From JAJZJT01 sp049964655 (GTDB lineage Bacteria > Actinomycetota > Acidimicrobiia > Acidimicrobiales > RAAP-2): DNA of 23,009 nt. The position numbers and the translations under genes were made by a program. The notes below the pieces were generated by a model. The model did not search any database, was not told the DNA's origin, and saw only the letters and a list, made by a program, of their open reading frames with translations. The stretch covers positions 1 to 23,009 of the forward strand of contig JBMFXC010000040.1 of NCBI GenBank assembly GCA_049964655.1, written 5' to 3'. The number at the start of each line of letters is the position of its first letter. The stretch's first letter is position 1. Below, in pieces: positions 7,590 through 15,185 of the stretch.

Positions 7590-8912
7590 GTGAGATGGAT
7601 GGCGCGGTTCGCCGGGCAGTGGAGGGCCGTCCGTCGGGGCGTGTACCATGCAGGTCTCGCCGCCGCGCTGGTCACCCTGCTCGCTCTCGCCGGACTCGTG
7701 GTCGCGGCGCCCTCTGCCGGCGCACTCCCCTCGTCCGGCGCTCCCCGCCCCCAGGTCTACGACGGGGGCGGCGTCATCGGCTTCGGCGACGCCCAGCCGC
7801 TTGCCACGGTGCCTGCCACGACGCCGCTCAACTCGGTGATGGTGGCGATCGCCGCTGCACCGGGCCCCGGCCAGGGCTACTGGCTGGCGGCGGCCGACGG
7901 TGGCGTCTTCACGGCCGGCGACGCCCGCTTCTACGGGTCCCTCGGTGCGCTCCCCTTGGTGGGCCCGGTCGTCGCCATCGCCCCCACCCCCGACGGGGCG
8001 GGCTACTGGCTGGCGGCGATGGACGGCGGTGTCTTCTCCTTCGGCGACGCCCGGTTCTACGGCTCGATGGGCGGACACCCCTTGAACGCCCCGGTGGTGG
8101 GGATGGCGGCCACCCCCGACGGACGCGGCTACTGGCTGGTGGCCGCCGACGGCGGCGTCTTCTCCTTCGGCGACGCTGCCTTCTACGGCTCGATGGGCGG
8201 ACAGCCGCTGGAGGACCCGGTGGTAGGGATGGCAGCGACCAGTGACGGGGGCGGCTATACGGAGGTGCTGAGCAACGGGGTCGTCTACCCCTTCGGTGAC
8301 GCCCGCCCCTTTGGCTCGCTGGCCGGCGGCTACGGCGGAAACCCCGCGAACGTCCCACCCATCGCCGGGATCGCCCTGACTCCCGACGACGGTGGCTACT
8401 GGCTGCTCGAACCCGACGGCTGGGACTACTCCTTCGTCAACCCGGACTCGGCGGTGTCGCCGACCGGGGCGGCGATCACCTCCATCGCCGACAGCCAGGT
8501 GCGTAGCGATCCGATCGCCGGCTATTTCTGCAACCCGTACGGTCCCTGCGAGGAGTGGTGCTCGTTGTTCGCCACCTGGGTGTGGCGACAGGCCGGGGTG
8601 CCCATCGCGTCCTACGCCTTCACCGGGGACATCTTCTATTGGGCCCAGGCGAACACCGCTGTCCTTCCGCCGTCTGCCGCACCGGTGGCCGGCGACGCCG
8701 TGCTCTTCGGGACGGGCCCCTCGTCCGTCGACACGTCGCTCCACGTCGGGCTCGTTGTCCAGCGATGGCCGGACGGGGCCATCGTGGACGTCGAGGGCGA
8801 CTCCGGCCCTGCGCCCACCGGGTTGCTCGCCGTGACCGTCAACGGCCCCTACCTTCCCTCCGAGTCGGCCGCCGTCAACGGGATGCCGATCTACGCCTAC
8901 GCCGTTCCCTGA
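7590..8912 (+). CDS. Secreted protein with propeller-like repeats and C-terminal CHAP-type peptidoglycan amidase/peptidase domain
   Basis: The frame gives about 440 residues. Basic residues and a hydrophobic core ending in an AxA-like site (about residues 15-50) form a signal peptide. Residues about 92-280 hold four to five repeats of about 42 residues with the core GYWL.A.DGGVFSFGDA.FYGS, a repeat frequent in Acidimicrobiia secreted proteins and probably a partial beta-propeller. The last 130 residues look like a CHAP (NlpC/P60-like) domain. Its probable nucleophile is Cys 324 (EEWCSLFATWVWR), with His 385 in SLHVGLVV, preceded by the typical GDAVLF strand. It probably cuts peptidoglycan peptides or cross-bridges in the wall, with the repeats as a binding or targeting part. 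GTG at 7590, ATG at 7599 and GTG at 7641 are all possible starts. No strong ribosome site decides between them. Confidence 0.82.
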   Translation: MRWMARFAGQWRAVRRGVYHAGLAAALVTLLALAGLVVAAPSAGALPSSGAPRPQVYDGGGVIGFGDAQPLATVPATTPLNSVMVAIAAAPGPGQGYWLAAADGGVFTAGDARFYGSLGALPLVGPVVAIAPTPDGAGYWLAAMDGGVFSFGDARFYGSMGGHPLNAPVVGMAATPDGRGYWLVAADGGVFSFGDAAFYGSMGGQPLEDPVVGMAATSDGGGYTEVLSNGVVYPFGDARPFGSLAGGYGGNPANVPPIAGIALTPDDGGYWLLEPDGWDYSFVNPDSAVSPTGAAITSIADSQVRSDPIAGYFCNPYGPCEEWCSLFATWVWRQAGVPIASYAFTGDIFYWAQANTAVLPPSAAPVAGDAVLFGTGPSSVDTSLHVGLVVQRWPDGAIVDVEGDSGPAPTGLLAVTVNGPYLPSESAAVNGMPIYAYAVP

Positions 8913-8934
8913 GCTGTCCAGAACGGCCCCGGTG

Positions 8935-8949
8935 GTCCCCTGAGGGGAC
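8935..8949. terminator. Hairpin between convergent genes, possible bidirectional terminator
   Basis: GTCCCC (8935-8940), a three-base loop and GGGGAC (8944-8949) form a perfect six-base stem. It lies 23 bases after the CHAP gene stop, in the 130-bp gap before the convergent PAS/GGDEF/EAL gene. No T-run follows. Confidence 0.4.
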
Positions 8950-9042
8950 ACTGGTCAGGACGCTCGGCTCCTGACATGGCGGCAGGCCCTGCGAGCGGGC
9001 TCGGGAGCTTCTTGCGAGCCGGCGATGGGTGAGCGCCCGGGA

Positions 9043-11976
9043 TCAGCCGACGAACTGGAGCTGCGCCTGCTCGGCAAGCGTCGGGCGTGACAGGAGATAG
9101 CCCTGGTAGAGGTCGCAGCCGAGAGCCGTCACCCGCTCGAGCTGGCTGACGGTCTCGACGCCCTCGGCCAGCACGGTGAGCCCGAGCGCCTTGCTCATCT
9201 GGACGATGGCAGCGACGATGGCTTCGTCGTGCTCGAAGTTGCCGAGCCCGTCGACGAAGGAGTGGTCGATCTTGAGGATCTTCACCGGGAACCGCTTGAT
9301 CTGGGCGAGCGACGAGTAGCCCGTGCCGAAGTCGTCGATGGCGAGGCCGACTCCCATCTCGTGGATGCCACCCAGGACGGCAATACCGGCCGAGGTATCG
9401 CTCATCAGCATGCTCTCGGTGACCTCCATCACCAGTGCTTCGGCAGGGAGGCCGGTGTCGGCAAGGGCCGTGGCGATGGTCTCGAGCAGATCGGGGTCGT
9501 TGAGCTGGTGGGCCGACAGGTTCACCGTCATGTAGGCGTCCCCGGCTCCCGGCAGGTCGCGTCGCCACTGGGCCATGGTGGCGCACGCCTTGCGAAGCAC
9601 CCAGCGACCGAGCAGGTTGATGAGGTCCGTCTCCTCGGCATACGGGATGAACTCGGACGGCGGCAGGAGCCCGCGGGCTGGGTGGAACCAGCGCACGAGG
9701 GCCTCCATCCCCACGATCCGGTCCCCGTCGACGGCGGCGATCGGCTGGTAGTGGACGCTCAGCTCGTCGGACTCGATGGCCCGGCGGAGGTCTTCGTAGA
9801 GCTCGAGCCGTGCCACTTGCGGGTGGTGGACGCTCGCGTCGAAGACGGCAACACGGTTGCGTCCTCGTTCCTTGGCGTCGAACATCGCCAGGTCGGCGCG
9901 TTGGAGAAGGTCCTCGGGGGACCAGTCCTGCTCGCCGGTGAAGACCACCCCCGCGCTCGCCGTGAGGGAGATCTCCCGCCCGAGCGAGATCGCGAGGGGC
10001 TCGGCGAGGACGCGACAGAGCTCCTGGGCGAGGGTGACGGCCATCTCGGTGTCGGTGACGTTCCTGCAGACGACCATGAACTCGTCGGCTGCGAGACGGC
10101 TGACGATGTCCCCACCACGCACGGCGACTTTGAGGCGGTTGGCCAGGCCGACCAGCACCTCGTCTCCGATCGCATGGCCGAGCGAGTCGTTGACCATCTT
10201 GAACCGGTCGAGGTCGATCGACATGACGGCGATGCCGATGCCATGGAGCCGCGACGTGAGCAACGCCTGGCCGAGCTGTGTGAGGGCAAAGGCACGGTTG
10301 GTCAGGCCGGTCAGCTGGTCGTGGTAGGCGAGCCAGTGGAGCTGTGCCTCGGCCGCCTTGCGCTCGGTGATGTCGGTGAACGAGCAGACGACCATGGGCT
10401 GGTCGGATCCCTCTTCAGGCGAGAGGACGCGGGCGCTCATGAGCAGCCACTGTCGTCGACCGCTGTCGCCGATGACGCCGATGACCACCTCGTCCTGGGG
10501 CTCGCCGGTGGCCAGGGCGAGCTCGTGGGGGAAGGCGGAAGAAGGCAGGGGAAGGCCGTCGTTCCGAATGGCGATCGAGGAACCGGCAAAGACGGCGTGG
10601 CCGTGCTCGGAGGTCAGGCGCCGACCGAGGAGGCGCGCTGCGGCGTCGTTGCTGGCGCACACCGTACCGGCGGCGTCGAAGACCACGACCCCCTCGCTCA
10701 GCGACGACACGACGGCGGAGTAGCGCTCCTCGGCGGCCCGTCTTCCTTGCTCGGCGCGCCGGGCGTCGGTCAGCTCGGTGCACACGACCACCCACCCGGT
10801 GGGCTGGCCGGCCGAGTCGAGCAACGGATCGAGCGACACCCGGACCTCGATCCGTTGGCCGTCGCGTCGCACGTGGACGCGCTCGCCGCGTTCGATGGCT
10901 GACGCGCTGTCTGTCTCCGAACCGCTCACGATGGAGACCAGCGAGCGTCCGACGACCTCGCGCTCGGACCAGCCGTAGATCGCCTCTGCTGCCTCGTTCC
11001 AACTGTCGATGCGCCCCTCGCTGTCGATGCCGATGATGGCGTCGGAGACGTGGGCGACGAGGCTGGCCCGGTAGCGAGCGGCTGCCTCGGCTGCCCGCCG
11101 CTCGGAGAGGTCACGCATGATCACCTGGTGAGCGGGTCGGCCGTTCCACGTCGTGAGCACGCTCACGACGTCCATGTACCGGACGTCTCCGTTGAGCCCG
11201 ATGATGCGAAGGTCGCCGTGCTCGGCGATCTGCCCGTGCTCACGCAACTGGCTGATTCGTTCGGCTACGCCCGGCATGTCGTCGGGGTGCACGAAGGCAC
11301 TGACCGGCCAGCCGTAGCACTGCTCCATCGTCTCGGCGCCCACGGCACGCACGGCAGCGGGGTTGCCGTAGACGAGCATGCCGTCTTGGTGGACCACGAT
11401 GACGTCCGGGCTCAGGTCCGTGAGGAGCTGGAACCGGTCGGCGATGTCGCCAAGCGCCTGGGTGACAGCATGTTGGCGCGAAATGTCGACGACCACGCCG
11501 ATGTAGCCGGCTCGGCCGTCGACTGCCAACCCTGCTTGCGTCGGGCCACCCTGCGACTGCACTGCCGAGGCGCGCACGATGACCTCGTGCTGCCCACCGG
11601 CCGGGTCCGTGACGAGGGTGCGCAGGTCGTAGTCCTCGGACGCCGCCCCAGCGCGGATCGAAGCGAGCACCGGCTCGACCAACGCGTCGCCGAGCGAGAG
11701 CACGGGATGGGTCCCGTCTGGCCCGCCCGCAGCGAAGCCAGTGGATTCATCGGGGAAGCCGAAGAACGCCTCCACGGAGGACGACCACCGTACGACGTCT
11801 TCGTCGATGTCGTAGAACCAGGCGAGGGAGTTGACGGTCTCCGAATTGATGACGTCCATCCATGGGAACGGTGACGGGGTGCTCGGCCCGCTCCGCGCGA
11901 CCGTCGCAGAGCGACCGTCTCCCGTCCCCGTCACGACCTCGTTTCGCACGCCATCCCCCGGTTGCTCCACGGCCAC
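9043..11976 (-). CDS. PAS-PAS-PAS-PAS-GGDEF-EAL cyclic di-GMP phosphodiesterase with degenerate GGDEF
   Basis: The protein is about 977 residues with no membrane helix, so it is a cytoplasmic sensor. Four PAS-like domains occupy about residues 45-170, 185-305, 305-410 and 415-540. The GGDEF domain (about 545-710) has AADEF at 629-633 instead of GG(D/E)EF, so cyclase activity is probably lost. The RxxD inhibitory I-site, RGGD, is intact at 620-623, five residues before it. The EAL domain (about 725-970) keeps its key residues: EALVRW from Glu 758, DDFGTG with Asp 881 and 882, Lys-Ile-Asp before the last helix, and AEGVE (938-941). It should hydrolyse c-di-GMP, with PAS domains and GGDEF as regulators. 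GTG at 11976 is the first start; GTG at residue 10, behind a GGGGG run, is an alternative. The ketosynthase gene lies 94 bp upstream on the same strand. Confidence 0.92.
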   Translation of the reverse strand: MAVEQPGDGVRNEVVTGTGDGRSATVARSGPSTPSPFPWMDVINSETVNSLAWFYDIDEDVVRWSSSVEAFFGFPDESTGFAAGGPDGTHPVLSLGDALVEPVLASIRAGAASEDYDLRTLVTDPAGGQHEVIVRASAVQSQGGPTQAGLAVDGRAGYIGVVVDISRQHAVTQALGDIADRFQLLTDLSPDVIVVHQDGMLVYGNPAAVRAVGAETMEQCYGWPVSAFVHPDDMPGVAERISQLREHGQIAEHGDLRIIGLNGDVRYMDVVSVLTTWNGRPAHQVIMRDLSERRAAEAAARYRASLVAHVSDAIIGIDSEGRIDSWNEAAEAIYGWSEREVVGRSLVSIVSGSETDSASAIERGERVHVRRDGQRIEVRVSLDPLLDSAGQPTGWVVVCTELTDARRAEQGRRAAEERYSAVVSSLSEGVVVFDAAGTVCASNDAAARLLGRRLTSEHGHAVFAGSSIAIRNDGLPLPSSAFPHELALATGEPQDEVVIGVIGDSGRRQWLLMSARVLSPEEGSDQPMVVCSFTDITERKAAEAQLHWLAYHDQLTGLTNRAFALTQLGQALLTSRLHGIGIAVMSIDLDRFKMVNDSLGHAIGDEVLVGLANRLKVAVRGGDIVSRLAADEFMVVCRNVTDTEMAVTLAQELCRVLAEPLAISLGREISLTASAGVVFTGEQDWSPEDLLQRADLAMFDAKERGRNRVAVFDASVHHPQVARLELYEDLRRAIESDELSVHYQPIAAVDGDRIVGMEALVRWFHPARGLLPPSEFIPYAEETDLINLLGRWVLRKACATMAQWRRDLPGAGDAYMTVNLSAHQLNDPDLLETIATALADTGLPAEALVMEVTESMLMSDTSAGIAVLGGIHEMGVGLAIDDFGTGYSSLAQIKRFPVKILKIDHSFVDGLGNFEHDEAIVAAIVQMSKALGLTVLAEGVETVSQLERVTALGCDLYQGYLLSRPTLAEQAQLQFVG

Positions 11977-11987
11977 GACTGATCTTC

Positions 11988-11999
11988 GGCCGATCGGCC
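11988..11999. promoter_or_regulatory. 12-bp perfect palindrome upstream of the PAS/GGDEF/EAL gene, possible operator
   Basis: GGCCGATCGGCC lies 11 bases before the GTG start, in the 94-bp gap behind the ketosynthase gene. Its position suits a regulator site, but short GC palindromes are common in DNA of this composition. Confidence 0.25.
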
Positions 12000-12070
12000 C
12001 GCTTCCTTGAGGGAAGAGGGCAGGTCGCGTCGTCGAAGAGATGGGACCCGCCGGCCAGTCCCCATCGAGG

Positions 12071-13399
12071 TCAGGGTGCGATGGTCCCCGGCGCGTCCAC
12101 GACGACGACCGCGTTCAAGCCACCCATGCCGATCGAGGACTTGACCTCAAGCCCCCGCTTCCGCTCCGTACTGCCATCGACCAAGCGAGGATGGCCAGGC
12201 GCAACACGTGGGGGGGCGGGGATCACGCCAGTCTCGTACGAGAACAACGTGGCCAGGAGCTCTACGGCACCTGCGGCCGCCTGGCAGTGCCCGGTGAAGG
12301 GCTTCATCGAGTAGATGCCGTGGGCCTCTGGGAACAGCTCGTCCAAGATCTGTCCTTCGGCCGCGTCGCACTGGGCCGTCCCCGGGCCGTGGGCGTTGAC
12401 GTAACCGACCTCTGCAGCTTCGACGCCAGCGTTCTCCAGGGCAAGGGTGAAGGCGTTCCGGACTTGTGCGAGGTCTGGGGCGATGGTGATCGGGTGGAAC
12501 GCGTCGTGGGTCATGGCACCTCCGAGTACCCGGCCATAAGCGCCAGCCGTGTCCGCCGAGAGCACCATGGCCACGGCTGCTTCGCCACCTACGAACCCCC
12601 GACTGCCCTCCTGGAAGGGCCGGCAGGCATCGAGCGGCGGCCGGTCGAGCACGGCCACGCCGAGGTCGGAGAACCACCGGAAGTTCTCGACGATGCCCGA
12701 CAGGTCGGTGGCCAACAGCAGGACGTCGGTGGCGATGTTGTTGTCGAGCCACGACTTCGCTGTCAGCAGGCCGGCGTTGCCCGACGAGCACATGGCGGAC
12801 ACGGACAGGACGGGGCCGTTGAAGCTGTTCTCCTTCATCACCATGGTGATGACCGTCGACGGCATCAGCTGGACCCACCTCCGGGGGCTCGTCCGCTTTC
12901 CCTCGAACCGGTAGAAATCGCGCCACATCTCGACGTCGCCCAAGACCATGCTGTGCACGATGCCGACGACCGGACCGGGCCGCCAGCCCCGCTCGCGGGC
13001 GTCTGCGATCGCCTCCCGGGCAGCGAAGCGCAGTGCCCGGGTGTAGCGACTGGGTCCGTCAGGTTCGTCGTCGGAACTGCGGATGACTGCGGCGTAGGCC
13101 GATCCACCTTTGATGAACTCGCCGAACCCGGTGGCCAGTCGCACGGCCGACTCGCCCATCCGAAAGCCGTCCCAGATCTGTTTGCGACCCCACCCGTAAC
13201 CGGTGACGGCGCCCACACCGGCGATGGTCATCGGCGTGTCCCGACCGCGACGGGCTCGGCGGTCCTTGCGAGAACGGCGCTCGCGGAACGGGGGCGGATC
13301 GTCGTCCGCCCCATTGAAGATGTCGGGCACCGCGACCTGGGCGAGCGGAGGCCCCGAAATAGGGAGACGAGTATCGAGCTTCGGTTTGCGGTCGGACAT
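12071..13399 (-). CDS. Orphan beta-ketoacyl synthase (KAS, FabF/KasA-like) with basic N-terminal extension
   Basis: The protein is about 442 residues. It would catalyse decarboxylative Claisen condensation of an acyl group with a malonyl unit. The thiolase-fold triad is complete: Cys 204 in VSAMCSSGN, His 337 in NAHGPGT and His 371 in MKPFTGHC, with the conserved Lys at 366. ATG at 13399 is well supported by GGAGG about six bases upstream. Before the domain (from TIAGVGAVTGYGW, about residue 57) lies a 50-residue extension with many Arg and Lys (RERRSRKDRRARRGRD), which is unusual for FabF. No acyl carrier protein, reductase or dehydratase gene is nearby. It is therefore an accessory enzyme and not part of a local fatty-acid operon. 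It may be co-transcribed with the PDE gene. Confidence 0.87.
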   Translation of the reverse strand: MSDRKPKLDTRLPISGPPLAQVAVPDIFNGADDDPPPFRERRSRKDRRARRGRDTPMTIAGVGAVTGYGWGRKQIWDGFRMGESAVRLATGFGEFIKGGSAYAAVIRSSDDEPDGPSRYTRALRFAAREAIADARERGWRPGPVVGIVHSMVLGDVEMWRDFYRFEGKRTSPRRWVQLMPSTVITMVMKENSFNGPVLSVSAMCSSGNAGLLTAKSWLDNNIATDVLLLATDLSGIVENFRWFSDLGVAVLDRPPLDACRPFQEGSRGFVGGEAAVAMVLSADTAGAYGRVLGGAMTHDAFHPITIAPDLAQVRNAFTLALENAGVEAAEVGYVNAHGPGTAQCDAAEGQILDELFPEAHGIYSMKPFTGHCQAAAGAVELLATLFSYETGVIPAPPRVAPGHPRLVDGSTERKRGLEVKSSIGMGGLNAVVVVDAPGTIAP

Positions 13400-13960
13400 C
13401 GGGCCTCCCTGGCAGTGCGTCCCGCCTCCGCTGCCCACGGAATGCGTGTGGCGTCTAACGCCAGCACGGTATGCGGACGGCCCTGAGGTGTCGAGGATTG
13501 TCTGCTGATCAGCGCGTCGAGCGAGTTGACGATCACGAGCAGTGGCGGCTCCAGGTCGATGGTGTCTGGAGAGGTGACAGATCCTTTCCAGTGGGACCGC
13601 CCCGTGGCCCCTCCCGGTGAACGTGGCCCCTCCCGGTGAAATGGCTCGTGTCGACCGGGGCCACTCGCTCGGCCACGCGCGATACCGGGTGACCTCGGAC
13701 GTGCGGGCGAGCGTCTGCTGACCGTGGGACGGCAGAGCGAGGACACTCGGAGCCCGCTCAGGCTGACCGACGGGCCGGCTCGGCGTCGCGGTGCGTGACC
13801 ACGCTGAGTGAGAACCGGCGTGACGCGGCAGCCGAGGTCTCAAGTGTGGCGACGGTTCGGTCGATCGTGGCAGCGTGAGGTGCATGGACCGTGCTCGGAG
13901 CGTTGCCCGCCCATGTATGGTCGCAGCCCGTCTACGTCCACCTCGAGCCAGGAGCTCCAC
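13400..13960. other. 561-bp non-coding region between divergent genes, possible insertion scar
   Basis: Neither strand shows a recognisable gene. It contains the ribosome site of the ketosynthase gene at one end and that of the degenerate EAL gene (AGGAG at 13950-13954) at the other. A 19-bp tandem duplication lies at 13603-13640. A stretch on the minus strand at about 13495-13570 has coding-like codon use without a start or a matching family, and could be a gene remnant. Confidence 0.6.
13603..13640. repeat. 19-bp tandem duplication
   Basis: CGTGGCCCCTCCCGGTGAA occurs at 13603-13621 and again at 13622-13640. Tandem words of the type 'TGGSSCC...CGGTGA' are known at the ends of IS21-family elements, so this could be the scar of one. 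No istA or istB sequence is present, so the link is inference. Confidence 0.85.
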
Positions 13961-15073
13961 ATGACGCTGGAGCCACCGTCCATCCCCCTCAAGGGGGCGC
14001 CGGCCGTTGACTATCTGCCTGTCGTCGACCTGACGGACGGGCGGTTGCTCGGTCTGCAGGCGCGTCTCCGCTGGGTCCACCCCGAGCACGGCGTCGTTCC
14101 TCACGAACGCCTTGTGCCGTGGGCGGAGCAGAACGGGACGATCGTGGCGCTCGGGCGGTGGATGCTCGCTCAGGCTTGCGAGGATGCGGCCTGTTGGTCG
14201 CCGAGCATCCAGCTCGCCGTGCAATGCTCGCTCGCTCAGCTGCGCCAAGGCGAGGCGTCGAAGGCGGTAGCCGTCGCCCTCGAGATGTCCGGTCTGGCAG
14301 CCCACCGTCTCACGCTCGAGGTGGCCGAGCCCGTGGTCGCCGACGGCGATGCCGCCACCGACCTGGGCGAGCTGACGAGCATGGGTGTCGAGCTTGCCGT
14401 GACGGACGTGGGCACGTCGTGGTCGAGCTTCGAGCCCTTCCAGCGGCGCTCCGTCGCAACGGTGTGCGTCGGGGCCTCGTTCGTCGTCGGGCTCGAGGCA
14501 GCCGACGGCATGGACCGACTGGTGGTCGAGACGGTGGTGCGCATGGCTCATGCGCTGGGCATGGCCGTGATCGCCGAGGGTCTGGCGCGTCCTCGTCATC
14601 TGGCGCTCCTACGAGCCTTGGGCGTCGACGCCGGTTACGGACCGTTCTTCGCCCCACTGCTCACCGGTGCGGCAGCGCGCGTACTGGCCACCACCGAGAC
14701 CGTTCCGCACTTCTCGCTCGATGCACCGCGCCGGCTCACCGATGGCCGACCCGTTCCCCTGCCCGTCCCGGTCGACGAGAGCGATGCCGCTCCGGTCGAC
14801 GAGAGCGATGCCGCTCCGGTCGACGAGGCGACCGACGCCACCCCCTCAGGTGACACGCCCGAGGCTGACGAGCGTGAGGAGGCGGATGGGGGAGACGAGG
14901 TGGACGAGGCGAACGAGGCGGACGAGGCTGGTCACGAACCGGCCACCCGTTCCGGCACGACCAAGGGATCGACCCGTTCGACGGCATCGAGGGCCGCAGG
15001 GGCGAAGAAGGCGGCTCCCTCGCGACGTGCGGGCGGCTCTCGCCAATCGGAGGGCGATCCGACGCCTTCGTGA
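13961..15073 (+). CDS. Degenerate EAL-domain protein with acidic-then-basic disordered tail
   Basis: The protein is about 370 residues. ATG at 13961 is chosen because AGGAG lies six bases upstream; the longer open frame has no such support. Residues about 15-250 align with the EAL fold, but the metal and catalytic motifs are lost. EAL reads QAR (33-35, in LQARLRWVHPEHG), DDFGTG reads TDVGTS (148-153), the Lys-Ile-Asp motif reads CVGASF, and AEGVE reads AEGLA (205-209). It therefore cannot be an active phosphodiesterase and may bind c-di-GMP or a protein partner. From about residue 268 the chain is disordered. There are two and a half copies of PVDESDAA, then a strongly acidic Glu/Asp run, then an Arg/Lys/Ser/Ala-rich end. 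It lies 112 bp before the transhydrogenase operon. No TM or signal peptide is seen. Confidence 0.82.
   Translation: MTLEPPSIPLKGAPAVDYLPVVDLTDGRLLGLQARLRWVHPEHGVVPHERLVPWAEQNGTIVALGRWMLAQACEDAACWSPSIQLAVQCSLAQLRQGEASKAVAVALEMSGLAAHRLTLEVAEPVVADGDAATDLGELTSMGVELAVTDVGTSWSSFEPFQRRSVATVCVGASFVVGLEAADGMDRLVVETVVRMAHALGMAVIAEGLARPRHLALLRALGVDAGYGPFFAPLLTGAAARVLATTETVPHFSLDAPRRLTDGRPVPLPVPVDESDAAPVDESDAAPVDEATDATPSGDTPEADEREEADGGDEVDEANEADEAGHEPATRSGTTKGSTRSTASRAAGAKKAAPSRRAGGSRQSEGDPTPS
14768..14827 (+). repeat. 24-bp tandem repeat, two and a half copies
   Basis: Copies at 14768-14791 and 14792-14815 are identical and a 12-base partial follows at 14816-14827. They encode an eight-residue acidic unit (PVDESDAA) in the tail of the degenerate EAL protein. 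Confidence 0.92.
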
Positions 15074-15172
15074 TCACCGATACGGGCCGTAGCGGCCTCG
15101 ACCGACGGTCCGCACGACGAGCGACAATTGCCACGCTGCGTGATGTTGTGGCCGAGGGCCGGCATTTCCAGC

Positions 15173-15178
15173 TATACC
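15173..15178 (+). promoter_or_regulatory. Possible -10 element of the transhydrogenase operon, leaderless start
   Basis: TATACC lies seven bases before the GTG of pntAA, and no Shine-Dalgarno is present. Transcription would begin at or beside the start codon. No good -35 is found at the usual distance, so the call rests on the -10 and spacing only. Confidence 0.35.
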
Positions 15179-15185
15179 ACTGGCC

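Noticed and set aside
9229..10902. 557-codon plus-strand frame opposite the PAS/GGDEF/EAL gene
   Set aside because: The minus strand encodes unmistakable EAL and PAS motifs; the plus frame is a Glu/Val/Gly-rich mirror without family signals.
13400..14599. Long upstream extension of the ketosynthase frame
   Set aside because: It runs through the opposite degenerate EAL gene and is Arg/His-rich; ATG 13399 has a strong ribosome site and a sensible N-terminus.
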